Assembly (NCBI GenBank): GCA_016713085.1 | Contig: JADJPV010000001.1 | Location: forward strand, 1,385,001 to 1,449,000 | Direction: 5' to 3' | DNA length: 64,000 nucleotides | From: Chitinophagaceae bacterium | GTDB taxonomy: Bacteria; Bacteroidota; Bacteroidia; Chitinophagales; Chitinophagaceae | In this document: positions 34,348-44,489 of the stretch, in pieces | Layout: every line of letters starts with the position of its first letter | Position numbering within the stretch: position 1 is the first letter of the stretch | Position numbers and translations under genes: made by a program | Notes under the pieces: generated by a model | Databases searched by the model: none | Told to the model about the DNA's origin: nothing | What the model saw: the letters and a program-made list of their open reading frames with translations, nothing else

Positions 34348-37300
34348 ATGAGACTAATTGCTTTGGCCGTTACGGCCTTTCTGTTTTATTCGGCATCTGC
34401 ACAGGTAAAGACTGAACATTTTAAAAACCTTAAACCACGTAATATCGGCCCGGCAGGAATGAGTGGGCGTGTTACAGCCATTGATGCGTTATACAGCAAT
34501 CCTGAAACAATTTTTGTAGGTGCAGCCAGTGGCGGTGTTTGGAAAACAGATAATGGCGGAGCTGCATGGAAGCCTTTGTTTGATGATCAGCCCCTGCTCA
34601 ATATCGGCTCTATCAAAATTCAGCAAAGCAACCCGGATGTAATCTGGGTAGGAACCGGAGAAGGAAACCCCCGTAACTCACTCAACCTCGGTGAAGGTAT
34701 TTTCAAAACACTTGACGGAGGAAAAACATGGAAGAGAATGGGCCTGGAAAAAACAAGAAACATTCACCGTATTCTTATTGATCCAACAAATCCCAACACA
34801 GTTTATGCTGCAGCAATTGGTAACCCTTATGGCATCCACAGCGAACGTGGCGTTTATAAAACAACTGATGGTGGCTCAACATGGGAACGTGTATTATACA
34901 CCAACGATACAAGTGGTTGTGCAGAGTTGGTAATGGATCCTTCCAACCCAAATAAATTGATTGCAAACATGTGGCAGCATCAGCGCAAGCCATACAATTT
35001 CAATAGTGGTGGACCCGGAAGTGGTTTATATATAACAGTTGATGGTGGCAAGAACTGGAAAAAATTAGGTAAAGAAGATGGTTTGCCCGAAGGATCAATT
35101 GGACGAATTGGTTTATCCTTTGCAGCAAGTCAGCCATCAAGAGTATATGCAAAAGTAGAAGCAACGAAAAACGGTTTTTATAAAAGTGATGACGGCGGTT
35201 TTACGTGGACGTTAGTGAACAGCGATCCTGCACAAATCACAGACCGCCCTTTTTACTATCAGGAAATTTATGTTGATCCAAAAAATGAAAACCGCATCTA
35301 TGATATTCATTCAACTGTAACCATCAGTGAAGATGGCGGTAAATCCTTCAGCACATTAATTCCTTACAACGGTATTCACCCCGATCATCATGCATGGTGG
35401 ATTCATCCAACAAACGCCAACCTCATTATTGAAGGAAATGATGGCGGTATCGGCATCAGTAAAGACCGTGGTAAAACATGGCGCTTTGATGAGCAGTTAC
35501 CTTTTGGTCAGTTCTATCATATTAATACAGATAATGAAATTCCGTATAACGTAATGGGAGGTTTGCAGGATAATGGAAGCTGGCGTGGTCCTGCTTACAC
35601 CTGGATTGATGCAGGCATCCGCAACTATTACTGGGAAAGCCTTTGGGGAGGTGATGGTTTTGATGTTGTACCTGATCCCGAAGACAGTAAATGGGTATAT
35701 GCTATGAGCCAGGGTGGTTCTGTTGGACGTTATAATATCACAACAGGCCAGCAGGAATTTATTAAACCGCCTGCACCGGAGTCAAGAACAAAATTGCGAT
35801 TCAACTGGAACAGCGCAATTGCATTAGATCCATTCGACAGCAAAACAGTTTATTTTGGAAGTAACGTTTTGCATAAGAGTACCAACAAAGGAACCAGCTG
35901 GGAAATTATTTCTCCCGACTTAACAACGAACAACGCTGAACAGCAGAAAGAAGAAACAGGTGGATTAACATTAGATATTACCGGTGCTGAAAATTATAAC
36001 ACCATCATGGCTATTGCGCCATCAGCAAAAAACAAAAACGTAATCTGGGTTGGTACCGATGATGGCAATGTACAGCTGACACAGGATGGCGGAAAAACAT
36101 GGACCAACTTTCGTGGAAAGATTCCCGGCTTAAATGCTGGTGCATGGATTACACAGGTTCATGCAAGCCGCTTTAATGAAAATGAAGCATTTGTTGTGGC
36201 CAACGATTACCGCCGTGGTGATTTCAGCATTACCGTTTTCCGTACAAAAGATTTTGGTAAAACCTGGGAGAATATTCTTGCCAATAAAGGATTAAAAGGA
36301 TATGCACTGTGTATGATCCAGGATCCGGTTCAACCCAATTTAATCTTTGTTGGAACCGAACATGGGCTGTGGATCAGTTATGATAATGCAAAAACATTTT
36401 CACAATGGACAAATGGTTATCCATCGGTATCAACTTATGATTTAACTATCCAGGAAAGAGAAGCTGATTTGGTGATTGCAACCTTTGGCCGTGCATTGTG
36501 GGTGCTGGATGATATCCGTCCGCTCAGGGCTTTTGCTGCAGCTAACGGCTCAGTGTCAACGAAAAAGCTCAGTATGTTCGAACCTCCGGTTGCTTATCAG
36601 GCTTCAGTTAAAAATGCACCGGGTTACGAATGGAGTACGTGGGGTTTATATGAAGGTGAAAACAGAAGAACAGGAGCAATGCTTTCTTACTTTGTAAAAT
36701 ATGCTGATGCCCTGCCCGCCGGAGCTGCTGCGAAGGTGGGAAAAGATACATCCAAACAAAAAATGGATAGTGCCTGGGTGAAAATTTTTGATGAACAGAA
36801 TAAACAAATCAGAAGTTATAAAGTAAAAGCCGACACAGGCTTCAACCGCATCTACTGGAGATTTGAAACAAAGGGAAACCGCCGTCCCGGCTCACCAAAA
36901 CCAAGGCCCGGTGCACCAGAGCCATTTGGTGGCATGCAGGCTTTTCCCGGTACCTATAAAGTTGTTCTTACACTTGGAAAAGACAGCGACTCAACAATGG
37001 TTACTGTAAAAGCAGATCCAAGAATTGAAGTGAAAAAAGAAGTATATAACGCAAAAAAGAAAATGAGCGACCGCTTACAGCTAAGTACAGATAAACTAAC
37101 GGAAGCCGTTGACCGCATTACCGAAGCAGAAGAAGCAATCACAAAAGTTGAGAATTCATTACGTGGTGCAGAAGGTAAAGAAGCGGACAGTTTACGCAAA
37201 GCAGGAACTGCCATCAAAGCTGAAATCAAAAAAATAAGAGAAAGCATTTTTGGCCGCACTGCAACCGAAAGACAGGGTATTACCCGTTTTGCTGATATTA

Positions 37301-37518
37301 CCACCATGAGCATTCTGCAAAATGCAAACATGGAAATCATGAGTAAGATTGCTGCACCAACTGCACAAACAGAGCGACTGGTTACTGAAGCAGAAACAGC
37401 CATTAAAGAATCAGTTAAAAAAATCAATGAGTTCATTGATGGTAAATGGAAAGCTTACCGTACACAGGCAGAAGCAACACCAATGAAGTTGTTTAAAGAT
37501 TATAAGCCGATTGAATAA
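34348..37518 (+). CDS. Sortilin/VPS10-like propeller protein (BNR/Asp-box repeats), exported
   Basis: 1056 residues with a short signal (LIALAVTAFLFYSASAQ). About eleven Asp-box-like repeats (KTDNGGAAW, KTLDGGKTW, KTTDGGSTW, ITVDGGKNW, KSDDGGFTW, LTQDGGKTW, RTKDFGKTW and others) spread over residues 60-700 form one or two large beta-propellers. A C-terminal part (residues 720-1056) has a linker rich in Pro/Gly and a long Glu/Lys-rich coiled coil (KLTEAVDRITEAEEAITKVE). Such Bacteroidota proteins are often called glycosyl hydrolases, but no catalytic residues of that kind are recognised here; a binding or scaffold role is as likely. Terminator at 37537-37568. Confidence 0.85.
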   Translation: MRLIALAVTAFLFYSASAQVKTEHFKNLKPRNIGPAGMSGRVTAIDALYSNPETIFVGAASGGVWKTDNGGAAWKPLFDDQPLLNIGSIKIQQSNPDVIWVGTGEGNPRNSLNLGEGIFKTLDGGKTWKRMGLEKTRNIHRILIDPTNPNTVYAAAIGNPYGIHSERGVYKTTDGGSTWERVLYTNDTSGCAELVMDPSNPNKLIANMWQHQRKPYNFNSGGPGSGLYITVDGGKNWKKLGKEDGLPEGSIGRIGLSFAASQPSRVYAKVEATKNGFYKSDDGGFTWTLVNSDPAQITDRPFYYQEIYVDPKNENRIYDIHSTVTISEDGGKSFSTLIPYNGIHPDHHAWWIHPTNANLIIEGNDGGIGISKDRGKTWRFDEQLPFGQFYHINTDNEIPYNVMGGLQDNGSWRGPAYTWIDAGIRNYYWESLWGGDGFDVVPDPEDSKWVYAMSQGGSVGRYNITTGQQEFIKPPAPESRTKLRFNWNSAIALDPFDSKTVYFGSNVLHKSTNKGTSWEIISPDLTTNNAEQQKEETGGLTLDITGAENYNTIMAIAPSAKNKNVIWVGTDDGNVQLTQDGGKTWTNFRGKIPGLNAGAWITQVHASRFNENEAFVVANDYRRGDFSITVFRTKDFGKTWENILANKGLKGYALCMIQDPVQPNLIFVGTEHGLWISYDNAKTFSQWTNGYPSVSTYDLTIQEREADLVIATFGRALWVLDDIRPLRAFAAANGSVSTKKLSMFEPPVAYQASVKNAPGYEWSTWGLYEGENRRTGAMLSYFVKYADALPAGAAAKVGKDTSKQKMDSAWVKIFDEQNKQIRSYKVKADTGFNRIYWRFETKGNRRPGSPKPRPGAPEPFGGMQAFPGTYKVVLTLGKDSDSTMVTVKADPRIEVKKEVYNAKKKMSDRLQLSTDKLTEAVDRITEAEEAITKVENSLRGAEGKEADSLRKAGTAIKAEIKKIRESIFGRTATERQGITRFADITTMSILQNANMEIMSKIAAPTAQTERLVTEAETAIKESVKKINEFIDGKWKAYRTQAEATPMKLFKDYKPIE

Positions 37519-37536
37519 AGGATTCCGTTTGTTTTA

Positions 37537-37568
37537 AAAAGCCCCTTTTATTGAAAAGGGGCTTTTTT
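37537..37568 (+). terminator. Rho-independent terminator of the VPS10-like gene
   Basis: A perfect 12-bp stem (aaagcccctttt / aaaaggggcttt) with a short attg loop and a following T run, 18 bp past the stop codon. Confidence 0.9.
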
Positions 37569-37569
37569 G

Positions 37570-37600
37570 TTGCATTAGCTGAAACTTATTTGTACTTTTC
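37570..37600 (+). promoter_or_regulatory. Candidate promoter of the four-gene surface cluster
   Basis: TTG (37570-37572), a 20-bp spacer and TACTTTTC (37593-37600), one mismatch from TAnnTTTG. The leader to ATG 37808 would be about 200 nt; I see no riboswitch-like fold or gene in it. Confidence 0.35.
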
Positions 37601-37807
37601 CCCCACCTTAACTCAGCCACATGATTGGATACTTGCGTAAAGCAATATCTTTCTTCCCGTCCTATATCCTTAATTCTGATCCAGAGATTTGTTTCTATTC
37701 GCCAATAATCAGCCTGTTTAACCGTTATACTACGCACAACAAAAGAATCCAGTTCTTTATTGTTACCAAACTATACGCCTCTTTCCTTTTACCGAAAACC
37801 AACTGTC

Positions 37808-39607
37808 ATGAAGAAAATCAAGTTTCTCATTCCTATTCTGCTGCTTTGTTTTAGCACTGTCCGCAGCCAGATCAGTCAAATTAACATCGTCAACTTTACC
37901 GTAAAGAATACCTTACCGGCAAAGATCGATGACTGGATTACCACTCCGGGTTCATTATTATTATCAGCGCAAAAATCTCCACAGTCGAGAGATATGAAAC
38001 CAATGCTGGTGTTACAGATCCGCAGCGGAGGTGCTGTTGTTTGCGGCAACAATCTTTCAACTGCAAAGCCAATTGATCCCTTTGATGTAAGAACTTTTAA
38101 TGCAGCTGAACTGATTGGCATGTTGGGCAATTGCAAAGAACTGAAAGAAGGAAGCTACAGCATCTGTGCACAATTTTTCAGCAGTGAACGAAAAGAATTG
38201 AGCCGGGAAGTTTGCAAAGAGTTTAAAGTGGAATCACAAAAAACAGATTTCGCTCCACCCACTTTAATCAATCCGGAAAATGGAAAAAAATTCACTTTAA
38301 AACAGTTGCAGGGTCTTGTTACATTCCGCTGGACTCCTGTTGTTCCTAAACCAAAAGATCCTGTAACCTATCGTTTGCGTGTATGGCAACTGATGCAGGG
38401 ACAGAATGGAGCAAAGGCAATGACCAGCAATGCGCCGATCATAACAAAAGATGTAGAGAACCTTACGCAGGCAAGTGTCAGCAGTATACTCACAGGCCCA
38501 TGCAAACCTCCTTACTTATGTGATTTCATCTGGTCTGTTCAGGCATTGGGTCGTGATGGGAAACCAATAGGAACAAGGGACGGCACAAGCGAACCTTACA
38601 CATTTAAAATGAGCAATGATATCGATATTCAGATTGATAGTCTTGATATCAGTTGTTGCATAAACGGTAAACAGAATTTTACCATCATCATTAAAAATAA
38701 TTTAACCAACACTGTTAAGATTACCCAGCTGAAAGTTGATAAAGTAAATGGTGTAATTGCTAACATACTTCCTTCGCCACTTACACCTGGCTTACCGGCA
38801 ACTATTGCAGGTAATGGTTCGGTTACATTTACCGGACAGCTCAGTTGTGCTGATACTGCAAAAATCATCCGTTTCTACGTAGCCGCTGAAGATGCATTGG
38901 ATAATGCAATAACTGAAACAGAAGTAGAAGCAGATACATTGAAATGCCCCTGCGATCCATGCAGGAATATGCAGCTGGTCATTCAAAAAGATACATTGAT
39001 ATTACCAAAGAACGGTAACCCGATGCAGGTGAATTTAACAGGAATGGTTACAGGCATCAATCCGAATAACATTAAAAAAGTAACTGCTGAAATTATTTAT
39101 TTCAATATTCAGCAAACAGGTGATACTAATTGCGCCAAGTGTGTGTACGACAGTAAATACTATGGCAACTTTACTCTACCTGCTTCTGCCATACCAGGCT
39201 ACAGTGGTCCTGTATTAAATAAACCGGATTACAGCAGACTGATCACCTGGACAAGCACCGTTATGAAAGAATGCAATGGTCAGCCTCATGATGACGGCGG
39301 AGGTGTTGGTCATGGAGACAATGGAAAAATAGATCCGTTAAAGAATAATAATGCAAAGAATGTTACAGTACCAAAACAAACACAGGGCGCAACCTTTGGA
39401 GAAAAAATGGCTGTAATTGGTGGTCCGGGAAATCCCGATCCGCAACCTCAGTTACCAAAATTCATATTACCCATTGCTGTTCCTGAAATGAACAGCCTCA
39501 GTTGTTGCGGTGATGTGATAAAAATATGTGTCCGTTATACCTTCTATGATTTTTGCTGTCATGCATGTGAAGTAATCAGGTGTTATGAAATTAAAAGAGG
39601 AAAATAA
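37808..39607 (+). CDS. TANFOR-like exported protein with Cys-rich C-terminal module
   Basis: 599 residues from ATG 37808, signal MKKIKFLIPILLLCFSTVRS. Residues 20-270 resemble TANFOR-type Bacteroidota surface proteins: KELKEGSYSICAQFF, then FRWTPVVPKPKDPVTYRLRV and a closing DGTSEPYTF. The middle has beta-sandwich-like segments (FTIIIKNNLTNTVKITQLKV). The C-terminal 170 residues form a Cys-rich module ending LSCCGDVIKICVRYTFYDFC / CHACEVIRCYEI, shared with the next gene. A second copy of the N-terminal part is the protein at 44490-45398. First of four closely packed genes. A surface or secreted complex is likely; the function is unknown. Confidence 0.8.
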   Translation: MKKIKFLIPILLLCFSTVRSQISQINIVNFTVKNTLPAKIDDWITTPGSLLLSAQKSPQSRDMKPMLVLQIRSGGAVVCGNNLSTAKPIDPFDVRTFNAAELIGMLGNCKELKEGSYSICAQFFSSERKELSREVCKEFKVESQKTDFAPPTLINPENGKKFTLKQLQGLVTFRWTPVVPKPKDPVTYRLRVWQLMQGQNGAKAMTSNAPIITKDVENLTQASVSSILTGPCKPPYLCDFIWSVQALGRDGKPIGTRDGTSEPYTFKMSNDIDIQIDSLDISCCINGKQNFTIIIKNNLTNTVKITQLKVDKVNGVIANILPSPLTPGLPATIAGNGSVTFTGQLSCADTAKIIRFYVAAEDALDNAITETEVEADTLKCPCDPCRNMQLVIQKDTLILPKNGNPMQVNLTGMVTGINPNNIKKVTAEIIYFNIQQTGDTNCAKCVYDSKYYGNFTLPASAIPGYSGPVLNKPDYSRLITWTSTVMKECNGQPHDDGGGVGHGDNGKIDPLKNNNAKNVTVPKQTQGATFGEKMAVIGGPGNPDPQPQLPKFILPIAVPEMNSLSCCGDVIKICVRYTFYDFCCHACEVIRCYEIKRGK

Positions 39608-39646
39608 TTACTTCACATCTATTGTAAAATCATAAAAATAAAAAAC

Positions 39647-42600
39647 ATGAAATCAAGTATAAATAAAATCATTCTTGCACTTACAGTAATGCTGTTTGCA
39701 TTTACTGCCAATGCCCAGCAGGTAGGATTAACTTTAACACCACAGGGAACAATGCCCTATACTGCCGGAACACAGTTTTGGGTGTATGCCAATTATAATT
39801 ACAGTAACATTACCGGCAACGTTGTTATTTCGGTGAGTTATGATAACAGCAAAGTCAGTTTCTGCGGAAGCCCTGCTTTTCCAACAATTCCTACTTCAAA
39901 CACAGTGGGCACCAACACTACTGTAACCTATACTTTTCCGGCAGTAGCAGGAAACAATCAGACTGGAGTAATCATGCTGTGCTTTTCGTATCTCTGCCCT
40001 TCAAGCTGTTTCGGACAGAATATTAATTCAACCATTACCGGAACAATTGCAGCACCATCCAATTCTTTAACTGCAACAGCACCATCGGCTGCTGTGATCG
40101 GTAAAGTATTAAATACATGGAACGGAACGCATAGTTTTTTCAGTTTTATACAGAGCTCTTATGAAGTAACCTTTAAACTGACCGTACAAAACGGCAACTG
40201 TTTCACCATCACCAATCCTAAGTTTACCATAACACCATCGATGGGTACATTGGTGAGTGTAACAAATGGTGCTTTAGTTGGAAGCACCTTTACACCAACC
40301 AACACAGTCAACTTTAACCCCGGCGGTTACTATGAATATTATTATAAAATCAAACTTCCCTGTAATACCCCTCCCGGAACAACCATTACATCAAATGTTG
40401 TTTTGCAGGGAACAAACTGCAGTATCAATAATGTAAACATCATTACTTATCCGGCGGCATCCTATACATTACCAGCGGTTATTCCATCAAATCCTTCTGC
40501 AACCATCAGCAGTACCGCTTATACAGGATACTATTATGTGAATGTTTATAACAATGGAAATACCCCCCTTAACCTGAGTCTTGCAAATATTTTACCTACA
40601 GTAAAAACTACGCAGATCTATCATAACAGCAGCCAGCCAACTGGTTTAACTGCCACATTGGTTTATGAAGATTGCAGTAATACTCCATCAACTGCTTATC
40701 CATTTAATCCGGGAACAACCAATACAACTCCGCCACTGTATGCAAAAAAAGCAACAATGGCCATTACGAATTTGCTGCCTGGTTATTACTGCGGGTTTTA
40801 TATTTATTATAATTTAAGTAACTCCTGTGTTGGTGTGCCAACTGCACCCAGTTATACGCTGAATTCAAATATGAGTTATACCTGCAGTACTGCAGGCTTA
40901 AGCCAGGTTTGTTATAATTGCGGGCCAGGAGGGAATGACACAACAACTTCTGTATATAATTTAAATCCGGATATTAATTGCAACGGGCAAGGCTCAAATC
41001 CAAACTGTTTAAGCCCCGGTGATACTGCTACATTCTGTTTACAGTTCCGGAATGATGGAACCGCTCCATTGTTAAGCGGGGTATTGAATTTCGCTTTGCA
41101 AAACTTTCTAACTTATATACCCGGCTCAGAAACATTTACAGGCTTCAGTACAAATCCAGTTTATCAGCCGGCTTCTGCTGTTAAATGGAATTTACCAACG
41201 ATTCCTGTTGGCAGTACAACCTATACCATTTGTTTTAAAGCAATCGTTAATGCAAATGCGCCATATGGTTCATATGGAATGAATTATTCTGTAACCGGAA
41301 CCAATTACACCGAAACTCAATACTGTTCTCAAGCGGTAAATATTTGTGCATTACCCAAAGCAGAAGTAGAGAAAATGGTGAAGGGAGATTTAGACGCAGT
41401 GTTTGGAACAAGTGGTAGTGGAACACCCGGTTCAACTGCTACTTATCAGATAACAGTAAAGAATACCGGTAATACAAATATTGGGAACATTGTACTGATA
41501 GATCGCTTACCATTTGCCGGGGGATTTAACAATTATGAACTGTACTTCAAGAGGAAGTATGTTTTCGTTATTCCCAAGTGGCACAGTAACCATTCCGGGA
41601 GCCACTGTTCAATATTCACCAACACCTAATGCAGGTACAGGTTGGCCAACAACAACTGCAAGTTGTAATATTCCAGCCGCAACATTCAGTGGAACCTTTG
41701 CACCTAATAATTTAAAAATTGCCTTAACCAATCCAATTGCACCCGGTGGAACATACACATTCACTTTTAATGTTGTTGTTCCTGCAAATGCACCTATTGG
41801 TCAGCTGGCCTGCAATACAATTGGTATGATCTGTGATTTCTTTGATAATGCAAATAATGCTTCACAAATGAATCCGGTTGAAAGCAACAAGGTTTGCCTC
41901 GAAGCAAAAACAAAAGAGATTCCTCCAAGTGGTTGCTGCAAAGATTTTCTGAAAAAGATTGAAGTAAAACAGGAAGTCAGCAATAATACTCTTTCTGTAA
42001 ATACTACCATGACTGTTGGTCCTGCAAAACTAACCAAGGCATCTGTTTCATTGGTTGATTTTCATGTACTGCATGCAAAAGACTGTGCTGATGCTTGTGT
42101 AAAAGATCCAAAGAACATGGGTAATATCAGCAATGTAAACAGCAGCTTTACCTGGAACAATCTTCCTGCAAATGTTGCATGGAGTCATTTAATTCAATGG
42201 AAAGACAGTGCAGGTGTAAGCTGGAACAATGGCGTTCCGTTAAGTTTCCAGATTCCATTGCCACCAAAAAGCCCGATTTCCTGTTGCTGCGATACTATTA
42301 TGTATTGTTTGAAATATTCATTCACCGATACAGCCTGTGTTACCTGCGATACCATTATCTGTTACAAAGCATACAATGGAAAAGATTGCGGAACAACAAC
42401 AACCGGTAGTGGACAGGGGGATACACAATGTAACTGCAGCTGGAATCCGAAATTTAATTATGAAGGAGCGCCACAGGGAGGAAAACCGGTTAGTTGTGGA
42501 GGAAGTATTACTGTTCCGCAGGGAAATATTCCTGTTACATTCAATCCGGGTTTTCAATGTACGCCATCATCCGCAACCTGCTCACCTTCTGCACTAACAG

Positions 42601-42761
42601 TTCAGCTGGTTAACAATACAACCGGTGCAGCAACAACTTTAACGGGACCAAATTACAGTCATACATTTTTAACTCCGGGAAGTTATACGTATAATCTTTC
42701 AGGAGTCTGTGGCGGAAAAAAATGTGAATGCAGTATAACCGTAAATGTTCCCGGACATTAA
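39647..42761 (+). CDS. Large DUF11-type surface protein with Cys-rich C-terminal module (apparent frameshift)
   Basis: About 1,037 residues if joined. Signal peptide (LALTVMLFAFTANAQQ), then several Thr/Ser/Asn-rich Ig-like repeats of DUF11 character, e.g. ATYQITVKNTGNTNIGNIVL and TFCLQFRNDGTAPLLSGVLN. The frame breaks in a G5 run (41519-41523); removing one G joins LIDRLPFAG to DLTIMNCTSRGSMFSLFPSG. The C-terminal region has VSLVDFHVLHAKDCADACV and SCCCDTIMYCLKYSFTDTAC / VTCDTIICYKAYNG, the module shared with the upstream gene, and then a PKD-like end (YSHTFLTPGSYTYNLSGVCG). It is probably a surface adhesin or complex component. No classic type IX sorting tail was recognised. Confidence 0.8.
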
Positions 42762-42773
42762 ATATCCTGACTG

Positions 42774-44480
42774 ATGAATCATAAAAAAATATTTACCCTC
42801 CTTGCCATCATGCTCTCAACGGGCATGATGGCACAGGAAAAGAAACCCTTCAGCATCAGCGGAACAGCAGGTGTTTCTTATGAACACTATGGGTTGAATT
42901 CGAATCCTGCAAGCTGGAGTGGTTTTTCTCCACGCAAACCCTGGAACCAGGTGAGGTTTATGTTTGCTCCTGAAATAAAGTTTGGAAAAAATTTCAGCAT
43001 GCCTCTTAATCTGAATCTCTCAACCAAGGCAACCAATTTTGCCGGACCATACAGCGGCATCGGCAAGCAAACATTTGCTCAATACATTACCAATCCCATG
43101 AATAGTATTGGTGCCAATCCAAAATATAAATGGGCCGAACTGCAACTGGGAACACAGTATTTAAATTATTCCAATTTAAGTACGGGTGATATTGGCGTGT
43201 TTGGTGCGGGCTTTGATTTGCGTCCTAAAGATTTTCTAATAAAATTCTTTTACGGCTTATCACAGCAGAGTGTGAATTTTTTTACAGGACCACCTGCAAC
43301 AACCGGAGCATATAAACGGAAGAACTGGATGTTCCAGATAGGAAAAGCAAAAGAAGGAAAATATGAAGCAACCATGAATTTTGTAAAAGCAAAGGATGTG
43401 TTGAATTCATTAATCACACCTCCACCAACGGTTAAACCACAGGAAGGATTTACCGCCAGTTTTGTAACCAAAATCAATTTTAATGAGAAATGGTTTTTCA
43501 ATTTTGAAGGAGCCCATTCTTATTATACAAAAGATTTGTCGCAACCGCTTGACAGTGCAGGTAAATCATTCAAGCCATTTATTGACGGGCACACATCCAC
43601 AGTTAGTGACTGGGCTGCAGAATCAGGTGTCGGAAAAAAAACAAAAAACTTTGACATTGCTGCAAAGCTTAAATATGTTGGCGCCGGTTTTCAAACGCCG
43701 GGTTATCCTTTTCTCTTACCCGACCGTTTAGATTACACACTCAATACAAGAATCAATGCTTGGAAAAACAAAATGAATATTGTTGCAAGCGTTGGTCAGC
43801 GTGTAAACAATGTAAAGAATACCACACTGAGGGCGAAACAGTTTATAGTCAACATCAACTGGTTCACCCAGTTTAATGATCACTGGAATTTGAATGTGAG
43901 CTTTAATAATTTTGGGTTTCAATCTGCCAGCGGCATCAATCCGTACGGTATTAAAAATGTGAGTAATGATTTTGGGTTGAACCCATCTTATACATGGAGT
44001 AATGAAAAAGTGGTTCACCTGGTCAGTCTAAATTATAACTACAGCAAGTATGATGAACGTGATGTATTTACAGCCATTGTAACATCAAACAATACACATA
44101 CAGTATTGCTTACGTACATTCCAACTTTTCTAACCAAAGAATTTACACCCGATTTCAGTTTCATGTATTTTCTCAACCAGTTACCGGGTTTTAAATTAAA
44201 TCTTATGACCGTAAGCAGCGGGTTGAGCATGCCTTTTGCAAAGAAGAAAGCAAACTTCCGTGGGCAGTTGCAGTATAACTTTTCAAAAACAAATGCATTC
44301 AAAAATAATAATAACCTGATTGCATCCTGTACTGTTGACTGGAAACTGAACAAAAAATTAACCTGGAATAATTTCATCAGTTCCAATTATTTCAAATATG
44401 GTGATGAAGTGATTCCTGTTGGAGCAAATTATCTTGAAAGCAATATCAGAACCGGTTTGGTATACAGGTTTGGCAAATAA
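42774..44480 (+). CDS. Predicted outer-membrane beta-barrel protein
   Basis: 568 residues with signal peptide (HKKIFTLLAIMLSTGMMAQE). The rest alternates polar and hydrophobic residues with many aromatic girdle positions (WNQVRFMFAPEIKFGKNFSM, WMFQIGKAKEGKYEATMNFV, VVHLVSLNYNYSKYDERDVF) and ends in SNIRTGLVYRFGK, a typical last strand. A barrel of 20 or more strands is plausible. Its start lies 12 bp past the DUF11-type gene and its stop 9 bp before the last cluster gene, so it is likely their membrane partner or exporter. No named family was recognised. Confidence 0.78.
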   Translation: MNHKKIFTLLAIMLSTGMMAQEKKPFSISGTAGVSYEHYGLNSNPASWSGFSPRKPWNQVRFMFAPEIKFGKNFSMPLNLNLSTKATNFAGPYSGIGKQTFAQYITNPMNSIGANPKYKWAELQLGTQYLNYSNLSTGDIGVFGAGFDLRPKDFLIKFFYGLSQQSVNFFTGPPATTGAYKRKNWMFQIGKAKEGKYEATMNFVKAKDVLNSLITPPPTVKPQEGFTASFVTKINFNEKWFFNFEGAHSYYTKDLSQPLDSAGKSFKPFIDGHTSTVSDWAAESGVGKKTKNFDIAAKLKYVGAGFQTPGYPFLLPDRLDYTLNTRINAWKNKMNIVASVGQRVNNVKNTTLRAKQFIVNINWFTQFNDHWNLNVSFNNFGFQSASGINPYGIKNVSNDFGLNPSYTWSNEKVVHLVSLNYNYSKYDERDVFTAIVTSNNTHTVLLTYIPTFLTKEFTPDFSFMYFLNQLPGFKLNLMTVSSGLSMPFAKKKANFRGQLQYNFSKTNAFKNNNNLIASCTVDWKLNKKLTWNNFISSNYFKYGDEVIPVGANYLESNIRTGLVYRFGK

Positions 44481-44489
44481 AATATCAGT

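Noticed and set aside
36954..37436. Long minus-strand ORF opposite the VPS10-like gene (also 33600-34154 opposite YceI, 7199-7678 opposite the first kinase, 22157-22639 opposite GH31)
   Set aside because: They lie wholly within well-supported genes on the other strand, have skewed composition (Ser/Leu/Ile or His/Gln-rich) and no recognisable motif.
37621..37854. Small ORF between the VPS10-like and TANFOR-like genes
   Set aside because: It has no family resemblance, overlaps the signal peptide region of the next gene in another frame and has no good start context. I treat the 289-bp gap as leader and promoter sequence.
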